DNA of 42,280 bases from an uncultured Olsenella sp. (GCA_949290055.1 CASEQJ010000029.1:1-42280); one strand, 5' to 3'. Positions 27,501 to 35,067 are shown, numbered from the stretch's first letter. Notes: a model not told the origin generated them from the sequence alone. Made by a program: numbers and translations.

Positions 27501-28225
27501 ACCATGACGTAGGCCACGGTGTAGACGCTCGGGTCAATGACCTCGTCGTCCACCACAAAGAACGAGTACTGCGAGCCGCCGCTCGAGCGGAACGACATGG
27601 TGCCCTCGCCCGCGTTGATCTCCATGGGGTCGAGCACCGATCCCACGATTGTGTACTCGCCGCGCTCAAAGACCTCGGTCGAGCCGGAGTCCAGCGCGTC
27701 GAGCCCCTCGTCCTTCTCGCCCGCGTCGTCTGAGGCGTCCGAGGCGTCGTCCCCACGGAAGCTCACTGTGTCCCCGATCGAGAGCCCGGAGTCCTTGAGG
27801 TAGCGCTCGGTGACGGCCACCTCGCCCGCCGCCTCCGGCAGGCGCCCCTCCAGCACGAGCGGCTCGTTCAGGCCACTCGACGAGAGCGCCTTGACGTCCA
27901 CCTTCTCGGAAGCCGAGCCCACCGTCGTGTAGACGGTCTCGGACCAGCCGCCCTCCGCCGCCTCCACGCCGTCGAGCGCCGCGAGCGCGGCCACGTCCTC
28001 GTCGGTGAGGCCGAGCGTGGACTGCACGCGCACGTCAAAGAGGTTCTGCTCGTCAAAGAAGCGGTCCGCCGAGTTGCGCAGGTCGACGCAGGCGGCACGC
28101 AGGCCCACGAGCATGGTCACGCCGAGCGCCGTGATCGTGGCCAGCGCCACGAAGCGCTTGAGGCTCCCGCGCACCGTGCGCGCGATCCCCTTGGCAAAGG
28201 CTGACGTGTCGCGGCGGCCGGCCAT
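24548..28225 (-). CDS. FtsX-type ABC permease with long coiled coil
   Basis: Large membrane protein of 1225 residues. After a first membrane segment near residues 25-45 comes an extracytoplasmic part. Roughly residues 270-670 are an Ala/Glu/Asp/Leu/Gln-rich coiled coil with repeats such as QRELDEGRAEVADGQ and YEEGLAEYEAGLAEYEAAL. Two FtsX-type modules follow: one at about 700-830 with the ERGLIGLYKALGYGR loop, one at the C-terminus with ERELATLKVLGFKRPEV. This is the arrangement of MacB/FtsX-like permeases that act mechanically on envelope substrates rather than moving small solutes. The substrate is unknown. It lies three bases after its ATPase gene and is probably controlled by the divergent TetR regulator. 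Confidence 0.85.
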   Translation of the reverse strand: MAGRRDTSAFAKGIARTVRGSLKRFVALATITALGVTMLVGLRAACVDLRNSADRFFDEQNLFDVRVQSTLGLTDEDVAALAALDGVEAAEGGWSETVYTTVGSASEKVDVKALSSSGLNEPLVLEGRLPEAAGEVAVTERYLKDSGLSIGDTVSFRGDDASDASDDAGEKDEGLDALDSGSTEVFERGEYTIVGSVLDPMEINAGEGTMSFRSSGGSQYSFFVVDDEVIDPSVYTVAYVMVEGAEAPLCYSAEYEEIVDEVFQSVEDARAERERARGDQIRSDATDEVDEAEAEALDELADAEAELDDAQRELDEGRAEVADGQRELDERREDAMAQLDDAQATIDESRRELEDGAAEYEEGLAEYEAGLAEYEAALPGAEQQLRDGQAELDAARENLGSTEIPELGMTLDELEAMCAGLQESVSERLDAAASGLVDLGIEDSGLSGAGQQLRDAWAAVCSVDGTDQGAAATAIAQLAGVQQGAGEALGGVLGQLEALLAEEPENADLLAQKESLAALQEKLADFSAVDSATARIKDAATLAQLSMVAEQVRATAEEQFAESQAAIDQGWQELSDGRAQLESARALLAQSAEQIADGRAQLAEGQAELDRQRADALAQLADAQAQLDDALAEIADGQAELDEGRATFEQERDDALTEIADAREEIEDLPDATWYVQDRSSLSSYASVDSDASSIEAIGTVLPVVFFLVAVLISLTTMTRMVEEERGLIGLYKALGYGRGRILSKYVLYALAACVLGWLVGSVLGFVVLPAIIFTIFSTMYALPGFVYGFDVAYSAVSLLLFTVGIVGATALTCRHELRETPASLMLPKAPKAGSRIFLEHIGPVWRRMSFLNKVTARNLFRYKQRFFMTTFGVAGCVALLITGFGIRDTVLSLSPRQYGDAGVIGYDLMAVTSADDLDAAADELVADAGVSDLVRVYIDNLTVSYGDDKETVQLVVVPEGESLEGYVRLAADDGSEVSLDEAQVAITKNAEQVMGVAVGDELGLQDSTLAEGAAAPGAIVLNYLGNTLYMTEAAYEDAFGEELEPNGLLAHLTGNADEQVALSERLAQDSRYLSVVSTQKLVNDFSSAFTLINTVVYVVIVLAAALSFTVVFTLSNTNISERERELATLKVLGFKRPEVHRYIDTETLILTGIGVVMGLPLGYALARSLTWILRMPSLYFDVVVDPLTYVIAAAMAFAFTLVVNLITNRALDRVDMVGALKSAE

Positions 28226-28228
28226 GCG

Positions 28229-28930
28229 CTACCACTCGATCTCCGCGATCGGCTTGGGCTCGGGGTTCACGGTCATGGAGGTGACGCGCCCGCTCTTGAA
28301 GCGGATGAGGCGATCGGCCATGTCCGCGAGCGCCGCGTTGTGCGTGACGATCACGACCGTGATCCCCTCCGCGCGGCACATGTCCTGCAGAAGCTGCAGA
28401 ATCTGCTTGCCCGTCTGGTAGTCGAGGGCGCCCGTGGGCTCGTCGCAGAGCAGCAGCTTGGGGTTCTTTGCCAGGGCGCGCGCGATCGAGACGCGCTGCT
28501 GCTCGCCGCCCGAGAGCTGCGCCGGGAAGTTGGCCAGGCGCTCGGACAGCCCCACCTTGGCGAGCGTCTCCTCGGGGTCGAGCGAGTCCGGGCAGATCTG
28601 CGTGGCGAGCTCCACGTTCTCGAGCGCCGTGAGGTTGGGCACGAGGTTGTAGAACTGGAAGACAAAGCCCACGTCCGCACGGCGGTACAGCACGAGGTCG
28701 TTCTCGCCCGCGCGGCTTATGTCGCGGCCGTCCACCACCACGGTTCCCGAGGTGGCGCTGTCCATGCCACCCAAAATGTTGAGCGCCGTGGTCTTGCCAG
28801 CGCCGGACTGGCCAAGAATGACGGCGAGCTCGCCCCTCTCCACGACAAAGCTCGCCCCGTCGAGGGCGTTAATCTTGGCGCCGCCCTCACCGTAGGTGCG
28901 CACGACGTCCGTGAACTCGATGTAGGCCAT
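28229..28930 (-). CDS. ABC transporter ATP-binding protein (LolD/MacB type)
   Basis: ATPase of 233 residues that drives the FtsX-type permease encoded three bases downstream. It has Walker [11 protein letters not shown]-loop [12 protein letters not shown], signature [15 protein letters not shown], Walker [13 protein letters not shown] and switch [16 protein letters not shown] is typical of the LolD/MacB/FtsE class. The gene is divergent from tetR, and its promoter region holds an inverted repeat. Confidence 0.93.
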   Translation of the reverse strand: MAYIEFTDVVRTYGEGGAKINALDGASFVVERGELAVILGQSGAGKTTALNILGGMDSATSGTVVVDGRDISRAGENDLVLYRRADVGFVFQFYNLVPNLTALENVELATQICPDSLDPEETLAKVGLSERLANFPAQLSGGEQQRVSIARALAKNPKLLLCDEPTGALDYQTGKQILQLLQDMCRAEGITVVIVTHNAALADMADRLIRFKSGRVTSMTVNPEPKPIAEIEW

Positions 28931-28969
28931 CCCAGCTCCGATTGCTCGACAGCGTGTTGTCTAAACCGA

Positions 28970-29008
28970 AGTATACTGGTGGCGGCAGACGAGAAGAACC
29001 TGTTCTCG
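28970..29008. promoter_or_regulatory. divergent promoter with candidate TetR operator
   Basis: AGTATACT (28970-28977) offers a TATACT -10 box on both strands. Next to it CGAGAA-N7-TTCTCG (28990-29008) encloses a second palindrome, AGAAC-CT-GTTCT (28995-29006). The repeat would overlap the -35 region of the ABC operon and lies upstream of tetR, so a TetR dimer there could control both genes. The -35 matches are weak. Confidence 0.4.
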
Positions 29009-29068
29009 ACAGGCGTGGACCAAGTGTCGTGCCCTTCTCGAATCCGCCACATAGCCTAAGGAGGCGCC

Positions 29069-29614
29069 GTGAAGAAGCAGCCGCAGGTAACCGAGCAGAC
29101 GCGCGCCAATCTGCGCCAGGCATTCTGGGAGCTCTACGCGGAGCGGCCCGTCGAGAAAATCTCCGTGCGCGAGATTACCGACCGCGCCGGCTACAACCGT
29201 GCGACCTTCTACCTCTACTATCACGACGTCTATGAGCTGCTCGAGGAGATCGAGGGCACGGTGCTCGGCAACATAGAGCGCCTGGTGCAAGGCCGTCTGC
29301 TCCAGGGTGACACGCTCGACTTCTCGCAGCACATGGGTCTCATTCTGCGCCTCGCGCAGCGCTCGCGCGACTACACGCGCGTCCTTCTGGGCCCGCACGG
29401 CGACCCGGCGTTCTCCGACCGCCTCAAGGAGATCATAAGCCCGCTCGTGGACCGCTTCTTCCTGCCGGGGTCCCAGCTCGACGAGCAGGCACACGAGATT
29501 GTGCGCGAGTTCTACCTCTCGGGCATTCTCGCGATTATCCGTACCTGGACCGCCACCGACGACCCCATGCCCATAGACCAGCTCATACAGCTCGTCATGC
29601 GCATCGTGCAGTGA
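29069..29614 (+). CDS. TetR/AcrR-family transcriptional regulator
   Basis: One-component repressor of 181 residues. The N-terminal three-helix DNA-binding domain is clear: NLRQAFWELYAERPVEKISV, then REITDRAGYNRATFYLYYHD. The C-terminal ligand domain is all-helical and resembles TetR members that act on ABC transporters. The start is GTG at 29069, well placed after AAGGAGGCGCC. It is divergent from the FtsX-type ABC operon, which is its likely target. Its 3' end meets an inverted-repeat element. Confidence 0.9.
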   Translation: MKKQPQVTEQTRANLRQAFWELYAERPVEKISVREITDRAGYNRATFYLYYHDVYELLEEIEGTVLGNIERLVQGRLLQGDTLDFSQHMGLILRLAQRSRDYTRVLLGPHGDPAFSDRLKEIISPLVDRFFLPGSQLDEQAHEIVREFYLSGILAIIRTWTATDDPMPIDQLIQLVMRIVQ

Positions 29615-29619
29615 GCCGC

Positions 29620-29818
29620 GGCGTTATTTCGCCGGCCGTGTGTCACTTTGGGCCTCGCATGCGCGCCTGCGGAGAGAAGCTTTGGCTTCAGGACCCCTCC
29701 CCGACGGAGAAACACCAGTTGGCACAGCGGGATACTTCTCCTCCTGAGCGGAGCCGCCTCAGCGACCCACGCAGAAGAGCCTCAACGTGACACAGGGCCG
29801 GCAAAAAAACGCCTCTGC
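29620..29818 (-). repeat. ~198-bp inverted-repeat element, copy 1
   Basis: Arms at 29620-29646 and 29787-29813 (GGCGTT-N8-CGGCC..TGTGTCAC) are inverted copies with about four mismatches in 27 bases. The element fills the gap between convergent tetR and degV. Read on the minus strand it begins GCAGAGGCGTTTTTT and includes CAACTGGTGTTT; both are shared with the element at 37160-37357. No open frame or transposase is present. Confidence 0.7.
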
Positions 29819-29831
29819 AGAGAAACCGCCG

Positions 29832-30677
29832 CTAGTTCTTGGCAAAGAAGGCGAGCGCAATGGCGCCCGGGCCGACGTGCGTGCCGATCGTGGCACCCAC
29901 GGACGCGATTGGCAGGTCCTCCTCGGCGACCTTGTCCTCCCAGATGGCGCGGTTGTCCTCGAGGTACTTGCGCAGGAGCTTGTCCGAGAGGCCCGTGTAG
30001 CCCAGCAGAACCGGCATGTCGAAGTCGATTCCATGCTTCTCGACCTGCTGGTGCAGCTGGTTGCGACCGTTCTTGGAGCCGCGCGCCTTTCCGAGCATGA
30101 CCACCTCGCCGTCCTCCACGCCAACGACCGGCTTGATCGAGAGGACCTCTCCAATCATGCCCACGCTCTTGGGAATGCGTCCGCCGCGGCGCAGGTACTC
30201 CAGCGTGTCGAGAAGCGCGAGCAGGCAGACGCGATCGGCGGCGGCGGCGACCTTCTCTGCCACCTCGGCGGCACCGAGGCCCTCGTCGACCAGGCGCAGC
30301 GCGTACTGAACGAGAATCGACTGGCCAATGGTCACGTTCTTGCTGTCCACCACGTGGACGCCGTCGAACTCAGAGGCGGCGGTCACGGCACTCTGGTAGG
30401 TGCCGGATAACTTGGAGGAGAGCGTGATCACCACGGCCTCGTCGCCCGCCTCGCAGATCGGGGCCAGCACCTCGTGGTAGGCGAACGGCGTGGCCTGGCT
30501 CGTCTTGGGCAGCTCGTCGCTCTCAATGAGCAGCTCGTAGAAGCGGTCGTTGGTGAGGTCGACGCCGTCGGCGTAGGTGGTGGTCCCAAAGGTAATGCCA
30601 AGCGGCACCACCGTGACGCGCGGGTCGCTCCCGCCCGGGAGGTCAATACCGGAGTCGGTGACAATGCGAACGGCCAT
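29832..30677 (-). CDS. DegV family protein
   Basis: Fatty-acid-binding protein of the DegV/FakB family, 281 residues. In bacteria with FakA, FakB proteins present exogenous fatty acids for phosphorylation; no fakA is in this window. Characteristic stretches are the N-terminal RIVTDSGIDLPGG, PKTSQATPFAYHEV, VVITLSSKLSGTYQSA and DTLEYLRRGGRIPKS. The DTLxxLxxGGRI region and the SSxLSGT loop are lipid-head contacts in this family. It starts 39 bases after a MarR-family gene and is probably cotranscribed with it. Confidence 0.92.
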   Translation of the reverse strand: MAVRIVTDSGIDLPGGSDPRVTVVPLGITFGTTTYADGVDLTNDRFYELLIESDELPKTSQATPFAYHEVLAPICEAGDEAVVITLSSKLSGTYQSAVTAASEFDGVHVVDSKNVTIGQSILVQYALRLVDEGLGAAEVAEKVAAAADRVCLLALLDTLEYLRRGGRIPKSVGMIGEVLSIKPVVGVEDGEVVMLGKARGSKNGRNQLHQQVEKHGIDFDMPVLLGYTGLSDKLLRKYLEDNRAIWEDKVAEEDLPIASVGATIGTHVGPGAIALAFFAKN

Positions 30678-30716
30678 GGTCTTCCCTTCCTTGCGCCCAG
30701 CCGGGCTCGAGCGCCG

Positions 30717-31151
30717 CTAGCGCCCGAAGGTCCTGAGCCTCTCGAGAATGTGGTTGAGCGAATCGTACATCTGCAGGCGCTGCCGCATGGCGAGCTCGCC
30801 GCCGGCCTCGTCGAGGACTCGGTGAATGATGTCGTCGAGCGGGCGCGCGGCCTCGCGGCCCTTCTCGGTGAGGCGAATGGGCGCGCGGTAGGTGGTATCC
30901 TCGTCGACCTCCACGAAACCGTCCTCCGCCAGGCGCGCCACGGTGCGCGACATGGCGGCACGGCTCACGTCCGCCATGCGCGCGAGCTCGGCGGCAGTGA
31001 GGCCCTCGGGGTGCTTGACGAGGTAGTAGAGACACATGACGTCCGCGCCGCGGAAGCCCAGACGGCGCGCCTCGGCGTCCTTTATGCGCTGGATCTCCTT
31101 GTTCAGGGCGCTGATTATGCCCACGAAGTCCTCGAAGCGGGTCTCCCCCAC
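30717..31151 (-). CDS. MarR-family transcriptional regulator
   Basis: Winged-helix regulator of 144 residues. The DNA-binding part is LTAAELARMADVSRAAMSRT, then VARLAEDGFVEVDEDTTYRAPIRLTEKG, the usual recognition helix and wing. The start is uncertain: GTG at 31151 sits four bases after GGGAGG, while ATG at 31163 would add four residues but has a weak, close GGCAGG. The frame stays open far upstream into antisense of the next gene, which is rejected. It precedes degV and is divergent from the DUF2974 gene. Confidence 0.88.
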   Translation of the reverse strand: MGETRFEDFVGIISALNKEIQRIKDAEARRLGFRGADVMCLYYLVKHPEGLTAAELARMADVSRAAMSRTVARLAEDGFVEVDEDTTYRAPIRLTEKGREAARPLDDIIHRVLDEAGGELAMRQRLQMYDSLNHILERLRTFGR

Positions 31152-31177
31152 GACACCTCCCATCGCCTGCCAACGCG

Positions 31178-31211
31178 ACAACAGTAGCGACGAAGTTGTT
31201 ACCCTGTCAAC
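31178..31211. promoter_or_regulatory. short inverted repeats between marR and DUF2974 gene
   Basis: ACAAC-N12-GTTGT (31178-31199) overlaps GTTG-N9-CAAC (31195-31211) in the divergent intergenic region. These could be sites for the MarR protein, but the arms are only 4-5 bases long, so chance is not excluded. Confidence 0.25.
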
Positions 31212-31310
31212 ATTCGACGGCCTCCGCCACGGTTCCGCCATGCCGTTCGAGCTCCCCGGTCTTCTCGCCCGCGCATTCGGGTATCTCAAAGGAAGCGAGA
31301 AAGGCAGCGC

Positions 31311-32456
31311 ATGAACCTCTTTGAATACCTGGAAACGAGCCTTGAGCGCTTTGACGAGCGCCCGCTGGGCCCGGTGGACTCGGCCGCGCTCTCGCAGTTC
31401 TGCATGGTGCGCGGCGAGGGTGTCATACCCGCGGCGCTGTGGCGCGGCACGCCGCTCGAGCGCCTGCGCGCCTGGGTCAGCCGGCCGGCGCGCTTCTCGG
31501 ACCTGCTGCAGGCGGAGCGCTTTGACGGCCTCTTCTGCGGCCTCGCCCCCGAGGGCGTCAAGCGCGAGCTGGCGGCGCTCGTGGCGAGCCCGCGCTTCCG
31601 CGACCTCGAGCTGCGCGACTACGCCTCCTGCTTCGACGAGGCGGAGCACGTGCAGTTCTCGGCGACCACCTTCGTGTGGCGCTCGCCCGCCGGTCACGAC
31701 CGCGACTTTGCCTATGTGGGCTTTCGCGGCACCGACGACACCTTCACCGGCTGGCGAGAGAACTTCGACATGGCCGTGGACCCGCCGGTGCCGGCGCAGC
31801 GCATGGCGGCCGACTACCTGGCCTCCGTTGCCCGCTACCTGCCGCAGCGCCTCTACGTGGGCGGCCACTCCAAGGGCGGCAACCTCGCCACCTACGCGGC
31901 GCTGCGGGCGCCGGAGGAGGTCCGTGCGCGGATCGAGCGCGTCTTTGACCACGACGGCCCCGGCTTCAAGGCGGGCTTTCTGAGCGAGAAGGACTTCGAG
32001 GGCGTGCGCGACCTCATACACCGCACCGTTCCCGAGGAGTCCGTCGTCGGCATGCTCATGGACACGCCGGTCCCGCCGCGCGTGGTCCGCAGCTCCGCGC
32101 GCGGGGCCGAGCAGCACAGCGTCTTCACCTGGGAGGTGGACGGGGACGACTTCGCCTACGCCGACACGCTGGCGCCCTCGGCGGTGTTCACGCACGAGCT
32201 CATGGACGACTGGCTCGCGTCGCTTTCGCCCGAGGAGACGCCCCGTGTGGTGGACGCGCTCTTCCGCGCGCTCGAGGCGTCCGGCGCACCGAGCGTGGGC
32301 GCCGTGATCTTCAGCGGGCCGGACATGCCGGCGCTGATCGGGGAGGCGGCGCGGAACCTGGACCAGGAGTCGCGCGACGTGCTCACGCCGGCGCTCGGCA
32401 AGCTCGCCGCTGCCGCGGCGCGGGCCGGCGCGAAGGGGCTCTCGGAGCTGTTCTAG
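31311..32456 (+). CDS. DUF2974 (Mbeg1-like) alpha/beta-hydrolase-fold protein
   Basis: Protein of 381 residues of the lipase-like DUF2974 family. A nucleophile elbow GHSKG lies at residues 185-189 within LYVGGHSKGGNLATYAAL, and YVGFRGTDDTFTGWRENFD (residues 135-153) matches the family's substrate-side loop. Candidate acid and histidine follow in VFDHDGPGFK and near FTHELMDDW. No signal peptide is seen, so it is probably cytoplasmic. The reaction is unknown for the family. It is divergent from marR-degV, a lipid-linked context that would fit an esterase or lipase role, but this is inference. Confidence 0.85.
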   Translation: MNLFEYLETSLERFDERPLGPVDSAALSQFCMVRGEGVIPAALWRGTPLERLRAWVSRPARFSDLLQAERFDGLFCGLAPEGVKRELAALVASPRFRDLELRDYASCFDEAEHVQFSATTFVWRSPAGHDRDFAYVGFRGTDDTFTGWRENFDMAVDPPVPAQRMAADYLASVARYLPQRLYVGGHSKGGNLATYAALRAPEEVRARIERVFDHDGPGFKAGFLSEKDFEGVRDLIHRTVPEESVVGMLMDTPVPPRVVRSSARGAEQHSVFTWEVDGDDFAYADTLAPSAVFTHELMDDWLASLSPEETPRVVDALFRALEASGAPSVGAVIFSGPDMPALIGEAARNLDQESRDVLTPALGKLAAAAARAGAKGLSELF

Positions 32457-32475
32457 GGGCCGGAGGACGAGAAGA

Positions 32476-32503
32476 GCGGGGCGCTCGTGATGAGCCGCCC
32501 CGC
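32476..32503. terminator. bidirectional hairpin between convergent genes
   Basis: GCGGGGCG and CGCCCCGC pair around an inner CTC/GAG stem, between the convergent DUF2974 and acidic-lipoprotein genes. T tracts are weak on both sides, so termination is inferred mostly from position. Confidence 0.5.
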
Positions 32504-32529
32504 CCCGATTGACTCGTGTGCGCCGTCAG

Positions 32530-33459
32530 TTAGTCGTCATCGCGGTCGTCGTCATCGTCCCAGTCGTCGTGGTCGTCATCGCGGTCGTCGTCATCGTCCC
32601 AGTCGTCGTGGTCGTCATCGCGGTCATCGCGGTCGTCATCCCAATCGTCCTGGACATCGTCGCGATCGTCATCCCAATCGTCGTCACGGTCATAGCGGTC
32701 GTCGTGCCAGTCATCCCACGAGTCACGGTCACTCCAGTCGTCGTTCCCGTCAATGTCCGCCTCGAGGACCTTCCCGGTCCGCGCATCGACCTCGTACTCG
32801 TACTCAACGCCACCCGAGGTGAACTCAAGCTCGTAGACACCATCGTCAAGCTCGTATTCGTGGTCGTTGAAGGAGGCCTCGTCCAGCCCGAGCTGGGAGA
32901 GCACGATGTCCTTCGCGGCGTCTATGCCAATGTAGCCACGCTCGTCGAGCTGACTCGGGGCAACGGCGAGCGCGTCAGACTCAAGACCAAAACCATTGAC
33001 GGTCGTCCGGACCTCGCTCTCTATCCCGTTGAGAAACTCGTCGCCGGGGTACTCCGACCCCTGCTCGAGCTTGACGACGACGTTGCGATCATGCCCGTCA
33101 ATCGTCCGGTTGAAGTGGCCCGACTCATAGATCTCCGTGACGAGCTCGGACACGACCTCACGGCATTCGCGGCCCTCGAAGCCGCTGTAGCCCGCGGCGA
33201 TCCCCCTGCCTTCCTCGTTGACGCCCTCCACCTCGGTTACGAGGCCGCGCTCGTCGTACTCGATCTCGATCTCGGGATTGACGCTGAGAAGCAGGACGCC
33301 CGCGGGCTCCGCCGTCGCAATCTGCGCCGCGTCCTCCGTCGCAGTCCCCTGCTGCATGGCGTTCGGAGCTGCCCCGCACCCTCCCAGGGCTGCCACAAGG
33401 GCGGCGCCGGCGGCCGCGGTCGCGAGAATGCCCCTCATCTTCAGGCTCGTGGTCTTCAT
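32530..33459 (-). CDS. acidic-tail PepSY lipoprotein with RsgI-like domain
   Basis: Predicted lipoprotein of 309 residues with a signal and lipobox ending at Cys28 (AALGGC). Residues ~56-135 resemble the extracytoplasmic domain of the RsgI encoded upstream: LSVNPEIEIEYD against MSINPEVGIDVN, and EVEGVNEEG against GIEGENEDG. Both keep the Asn-Pro pair at which clostridial RsgI proteins self-cleave. Residues ~174-236 are one PepSY domain (ELEFTSGGVEYEYEVDARTG). Residues 237-309 are mostly Asp with regularly spaced Trp, Arg and His. The ATG follows AAGGAGGACACC. It lies 101 bases after rsgI and has its own promoter-like GACCCC/CGCAATC pair. A role in cation sensing or buffering is inferred only from the tail. 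Confidence 0.85.
   Translation of the reverse strand: MKTTSLKMRGILATAAAGAALVAALGGCGAAPNAMQQGTATEDAAQIATAEPAGVLLLSVNPEIEIEYDERGLVTEVEGVNEEGRGIAAGYSGFEGRECREVVSELVTEIYESGHFNRTIDGHDRNVVVKLEQGSEYPGDEFLNGIESEVRTTVNGFGLESDALAVAPSQLDERGYIGIDAAKDIVLSQLGLDEASFNDHEYELDDGVYELEFTSGGVEYEYEVDARTGKVLEADIDGNDDWSDRDSWDDWHDDRYDRDDDWDDDRDDVQDDWDDDRDDRDDDHDDWDDDDDRDDDHDDWDDDDDRDDD
32533..32640. repeat. 39-bp tandem repeat in the acidic tail
   Basis: A 39-base unit starting GTCGTCATCGCGGTCGTC repeats at 32533, 32572 and partly from 32611, with nearly identical copies. It encodes a 13-residue Asp-rich unit with one Trp, one His and one Arg. Near-identity at DNA level suggests recent duplication and possible length variation. 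Confidence 0.85.
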
Positions 33460-33505
33460 GGTGTCCTCCTTGGTGGTTGAGCCCTTTTCTTGCCTTGCAA
33501 TGAGA

Positions 33506-33537
33506 GATTGCGCGGGGTCCTTCTCAAAACCGGGGTC
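33506..33537 (-). promoter_or_regulatory. candidate SigI promoter of the acidic lipoprotein gene
   Basis: On the minus strand GCGACCCCGG (GACCCC at 33537-33532) is followed after 19 bases by CGCAATC (33512-33506). The same pair at the same spacing lies upstream of sigI. GACCCC resembles the -35 element reported for Bacillus SigI. The lipoprotein start codon is 47 bases downstream. Confidence 0.5.
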
Positions 33538-33560
33538 GCCTCAAAACTTTTTTCTCCCGA

Positions 33561-34313
33561 CTAGTCATCGTCGTCATCGTCCCCGCCGTCATCATCGTCA
33601 TCCCAGTCGTCATCGTCCCCGTCGTCATCGTCATCCCAGTCGTCGTCATAGCTGGGGGCGGGTTGTGCGGGGGCGGGGGTGGGCGCCTCCGCCTCCGGCA
33701 CGACCTGCTCCGGAGGCTCCTCAACGGGGTCCGCCTCAACAACCTCAGGCTCGGGGGCTACCGGCTGCTCCAGATGCACCTCAAGCTCAACGATGAGGCG
33801 GTCCTCCGTCGCGACGCGCCACTCCTCGTCATCGGACTCGACGCTGATCTTGATCGTCCCGCCCGGCACGAGGTAGCCCTGGTCCTTGGCCCGCAGCGCA
33901 AGGTCATCAGAGACCTCGTCAATCGGGCGCCCGTAGTACGAGAAGCCCTCGACGAGCTTCTCGCCATCCTCGTTCTCCCCCTCGATTCCAACGACTCGGT
34001 CGAAGTGGTTGACGTCGATGCCCACCTCAGGATTGATGCTCATGTGAACCGTGCCGATGGGCGTCTGCCACACCACAAAGCCACCGATGACGAGCGCGCA
34101 CAGGCACGCGGCAGCGGCGAGCGCCGCAACGAGCCCGCGCCGCGCCCTTCTCGGCTTTGCCTGCTCGAACGAAAGCGCCTCGGCCTCGAGCATCACCACG
34201 TCGTCGAGCCTCTGCCCCACCTCGTAGCCGAGGTTGGGCACGCGGACGAACCTTCCCTGCTCGTCCAAGACCACGGCATAGGCAGGGTGGCATTCCATGA
34301 CGAGATAGCTCAT
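33561..34313 (-). CDS. rsgI: anti-sigma-I factor RsgI-like protein with acidic tail
   Basis: Membrane anti-sigma factor of 250 residues, predicted to hold SigI until an outside signal. Residues 1-50 match the cytoplasmic RsgI N-terminal domain (LVMECHPAYAVVLDEQGRF, then VRVPNLGYEVGQ). Residues 60-82 form one membrane helix. Residues 88-165 are the conserved extracytoplasmic domain with Asn94-Pro95 (MSINPEVGID), the autoproteolysis site reported in clostridial RsgI. A Pro/Glu/Ala linker (184-220) leads to a tail (222-250) of almost only Asp, with Trp and Gly. Clostridial RsgI proteins carry carbohydrate-binding modules there, so this acidic tail is an unusual sensor. The start overlaps the sigI stop by four bases (coupled). 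Confidence 0.9.
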   Translation of the reverse strand: MSYLVMECHPAYAVVLDEQGRFVRVPNLGYEVGQRLDDVVMLEAEALSFEQAKPRRARRGLVAALAAAACLCALVIGGFVVWQTPIGTVHMSINPEVGIDVNHFDRVVGIEGENEDGEKLVEGFSYYGRPIDEVSDDLALRAKDQGYLVPGGTIKISVESDDEEWRVATEDRLIVELEVHLEQPVAPEPEVVEADPVEEPPEQVVPEAEAPTPAPAQPAPSYDDDWDDDDDGDDDDWDDDDDGGDDDDDD

Positions 34314-35050
34314 CGCGCGTCACCCCCCGAAGGCACAATCTTCCTCAGGTGCCCGCGAATGATCTCGAAGCCGTTCGTGAAGGCGAGAAGAACGGCGACG
34401 AGGTAGCGACGGTGACGCTCGATCGTCTTTCTCTCCACGCCCGACCCGCGCGCGAGCTCGGAGACCGGCAGCTTCCCCGTCTCGACCAAACGCTCGAGAA
34501 GCTCCGGGTTACGACGCGCGAACCCGAGCACGCGCTGGCACGCCTCGAGCGTTCGCCCCTGTTTGGGGCAGTTCTCGGACACGTCGAGAAACGTCAGGCC
34601 GAAGGAGGCGAGCTCAGCCCCAAACCGGACAATCTCGCTCCGAGAGGCTTCCCGCGTCTGACGCTCTTCGATTTCGTCGCGCCCTGAGGCGACGGTCTCC
34701 ACCAGCGGACGATCGTCCTCGTCGTCGCCGGTCTGCCGCCCCTCGTCAAGAGACACGACGTCGGCGTGACGGCGCTCCTTGCGAACGAAGTCAATGAGGC
34801 GGTTGCGAATGCTCGTCGCAGCAAGTGGGAGGAACGCGCCGCGCACGCGATCATACGAGAGCACCGCCTCATGGAATGCGTACATGGCAATCCCCAGCTC
34901 GTCGTCTCTGCCCGGCTGCGGCGACCGCCCCATGAACTTGGCAGTCTCCGCCTTAATGAACGGGAGGTAGTCGCGCACCAGGTCGTCTGCGCAGCGAGGA
35001 TCCCGCTTTGCAGCAAGGACCCGAGCCACCAGATCCCTGTCCCGTTTCAT
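34310..35050 (-). CDS. sigI: RNA polymerase sigma factor SigI
   Basis: Alternative sigma-70-family factor of 246 residues. Region 2 is visible as DDELGIAMYAFHEAVLSYD followed by RGAFLPLAATSIRNRLIDF. The SigI-specific C-terminal part includes FGLTFLDVSENCPKQGRT and the HTH VSELARGSGVERKTIERHRR. The start ATG at 35050 follows GGGGGCGGG; the in-frame ATG at 35077 lies inside the candidate promoter and is rejected. The first gene of the sigI-rsgI operon, it is divergent from recQ. SigI factors are best known from Bacillus and Clostridium, so its presence in a GC-rich actinobacterium-like genome is notable. Confidence 0.92.
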   Translation of the reverse strand: MKRDRDLVARVLAAKRDPRCADDLVRDYLPFIKAETAKFMGRSPQPGRDDELGIAMYAFHEAVLSYDRVRGAFLPLAATSIRNRLIDFVRKERRHADVVSLDEGRQTGDDEDDRPLVETVASGRDEIEERQTREASRSEIVRFGAELASFGLTFLDVSENCPKQGRTLEACQRVLGFARRNPELLERLVETGKLPVSELARGSGVERKTIERHRRYLVAVLLAFTNGFEIIRGHLRKIVPSGGDAR

Positions 35051-35067
35051 CCCGCCCCCATGTGAAA

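Noticed and set aside
29647..29786. tRNA or other known RNA gene inside the 198-bp element
   Set aside because: No cloverleaf, no TTCGA-type arm and no match to a known RNA could be recognised.
31164..32195. Extension of the MarR gene by about 340 codons upstream
   Set aside because: The extension is wholly antisense to the DUF2974 gene, and the known MarR length (~145 residues) fits the downstream starts with better ribosome-binding sites.
33561..33660. Acidic tail of RsgI as a sequencing or frameshift artefact
   Set aside because: The frame stays open to a proper stop, the tail has regularly placed Trp and Gly, and an independent acidic tail of the same kind ends the neighbouring lipoprotein.
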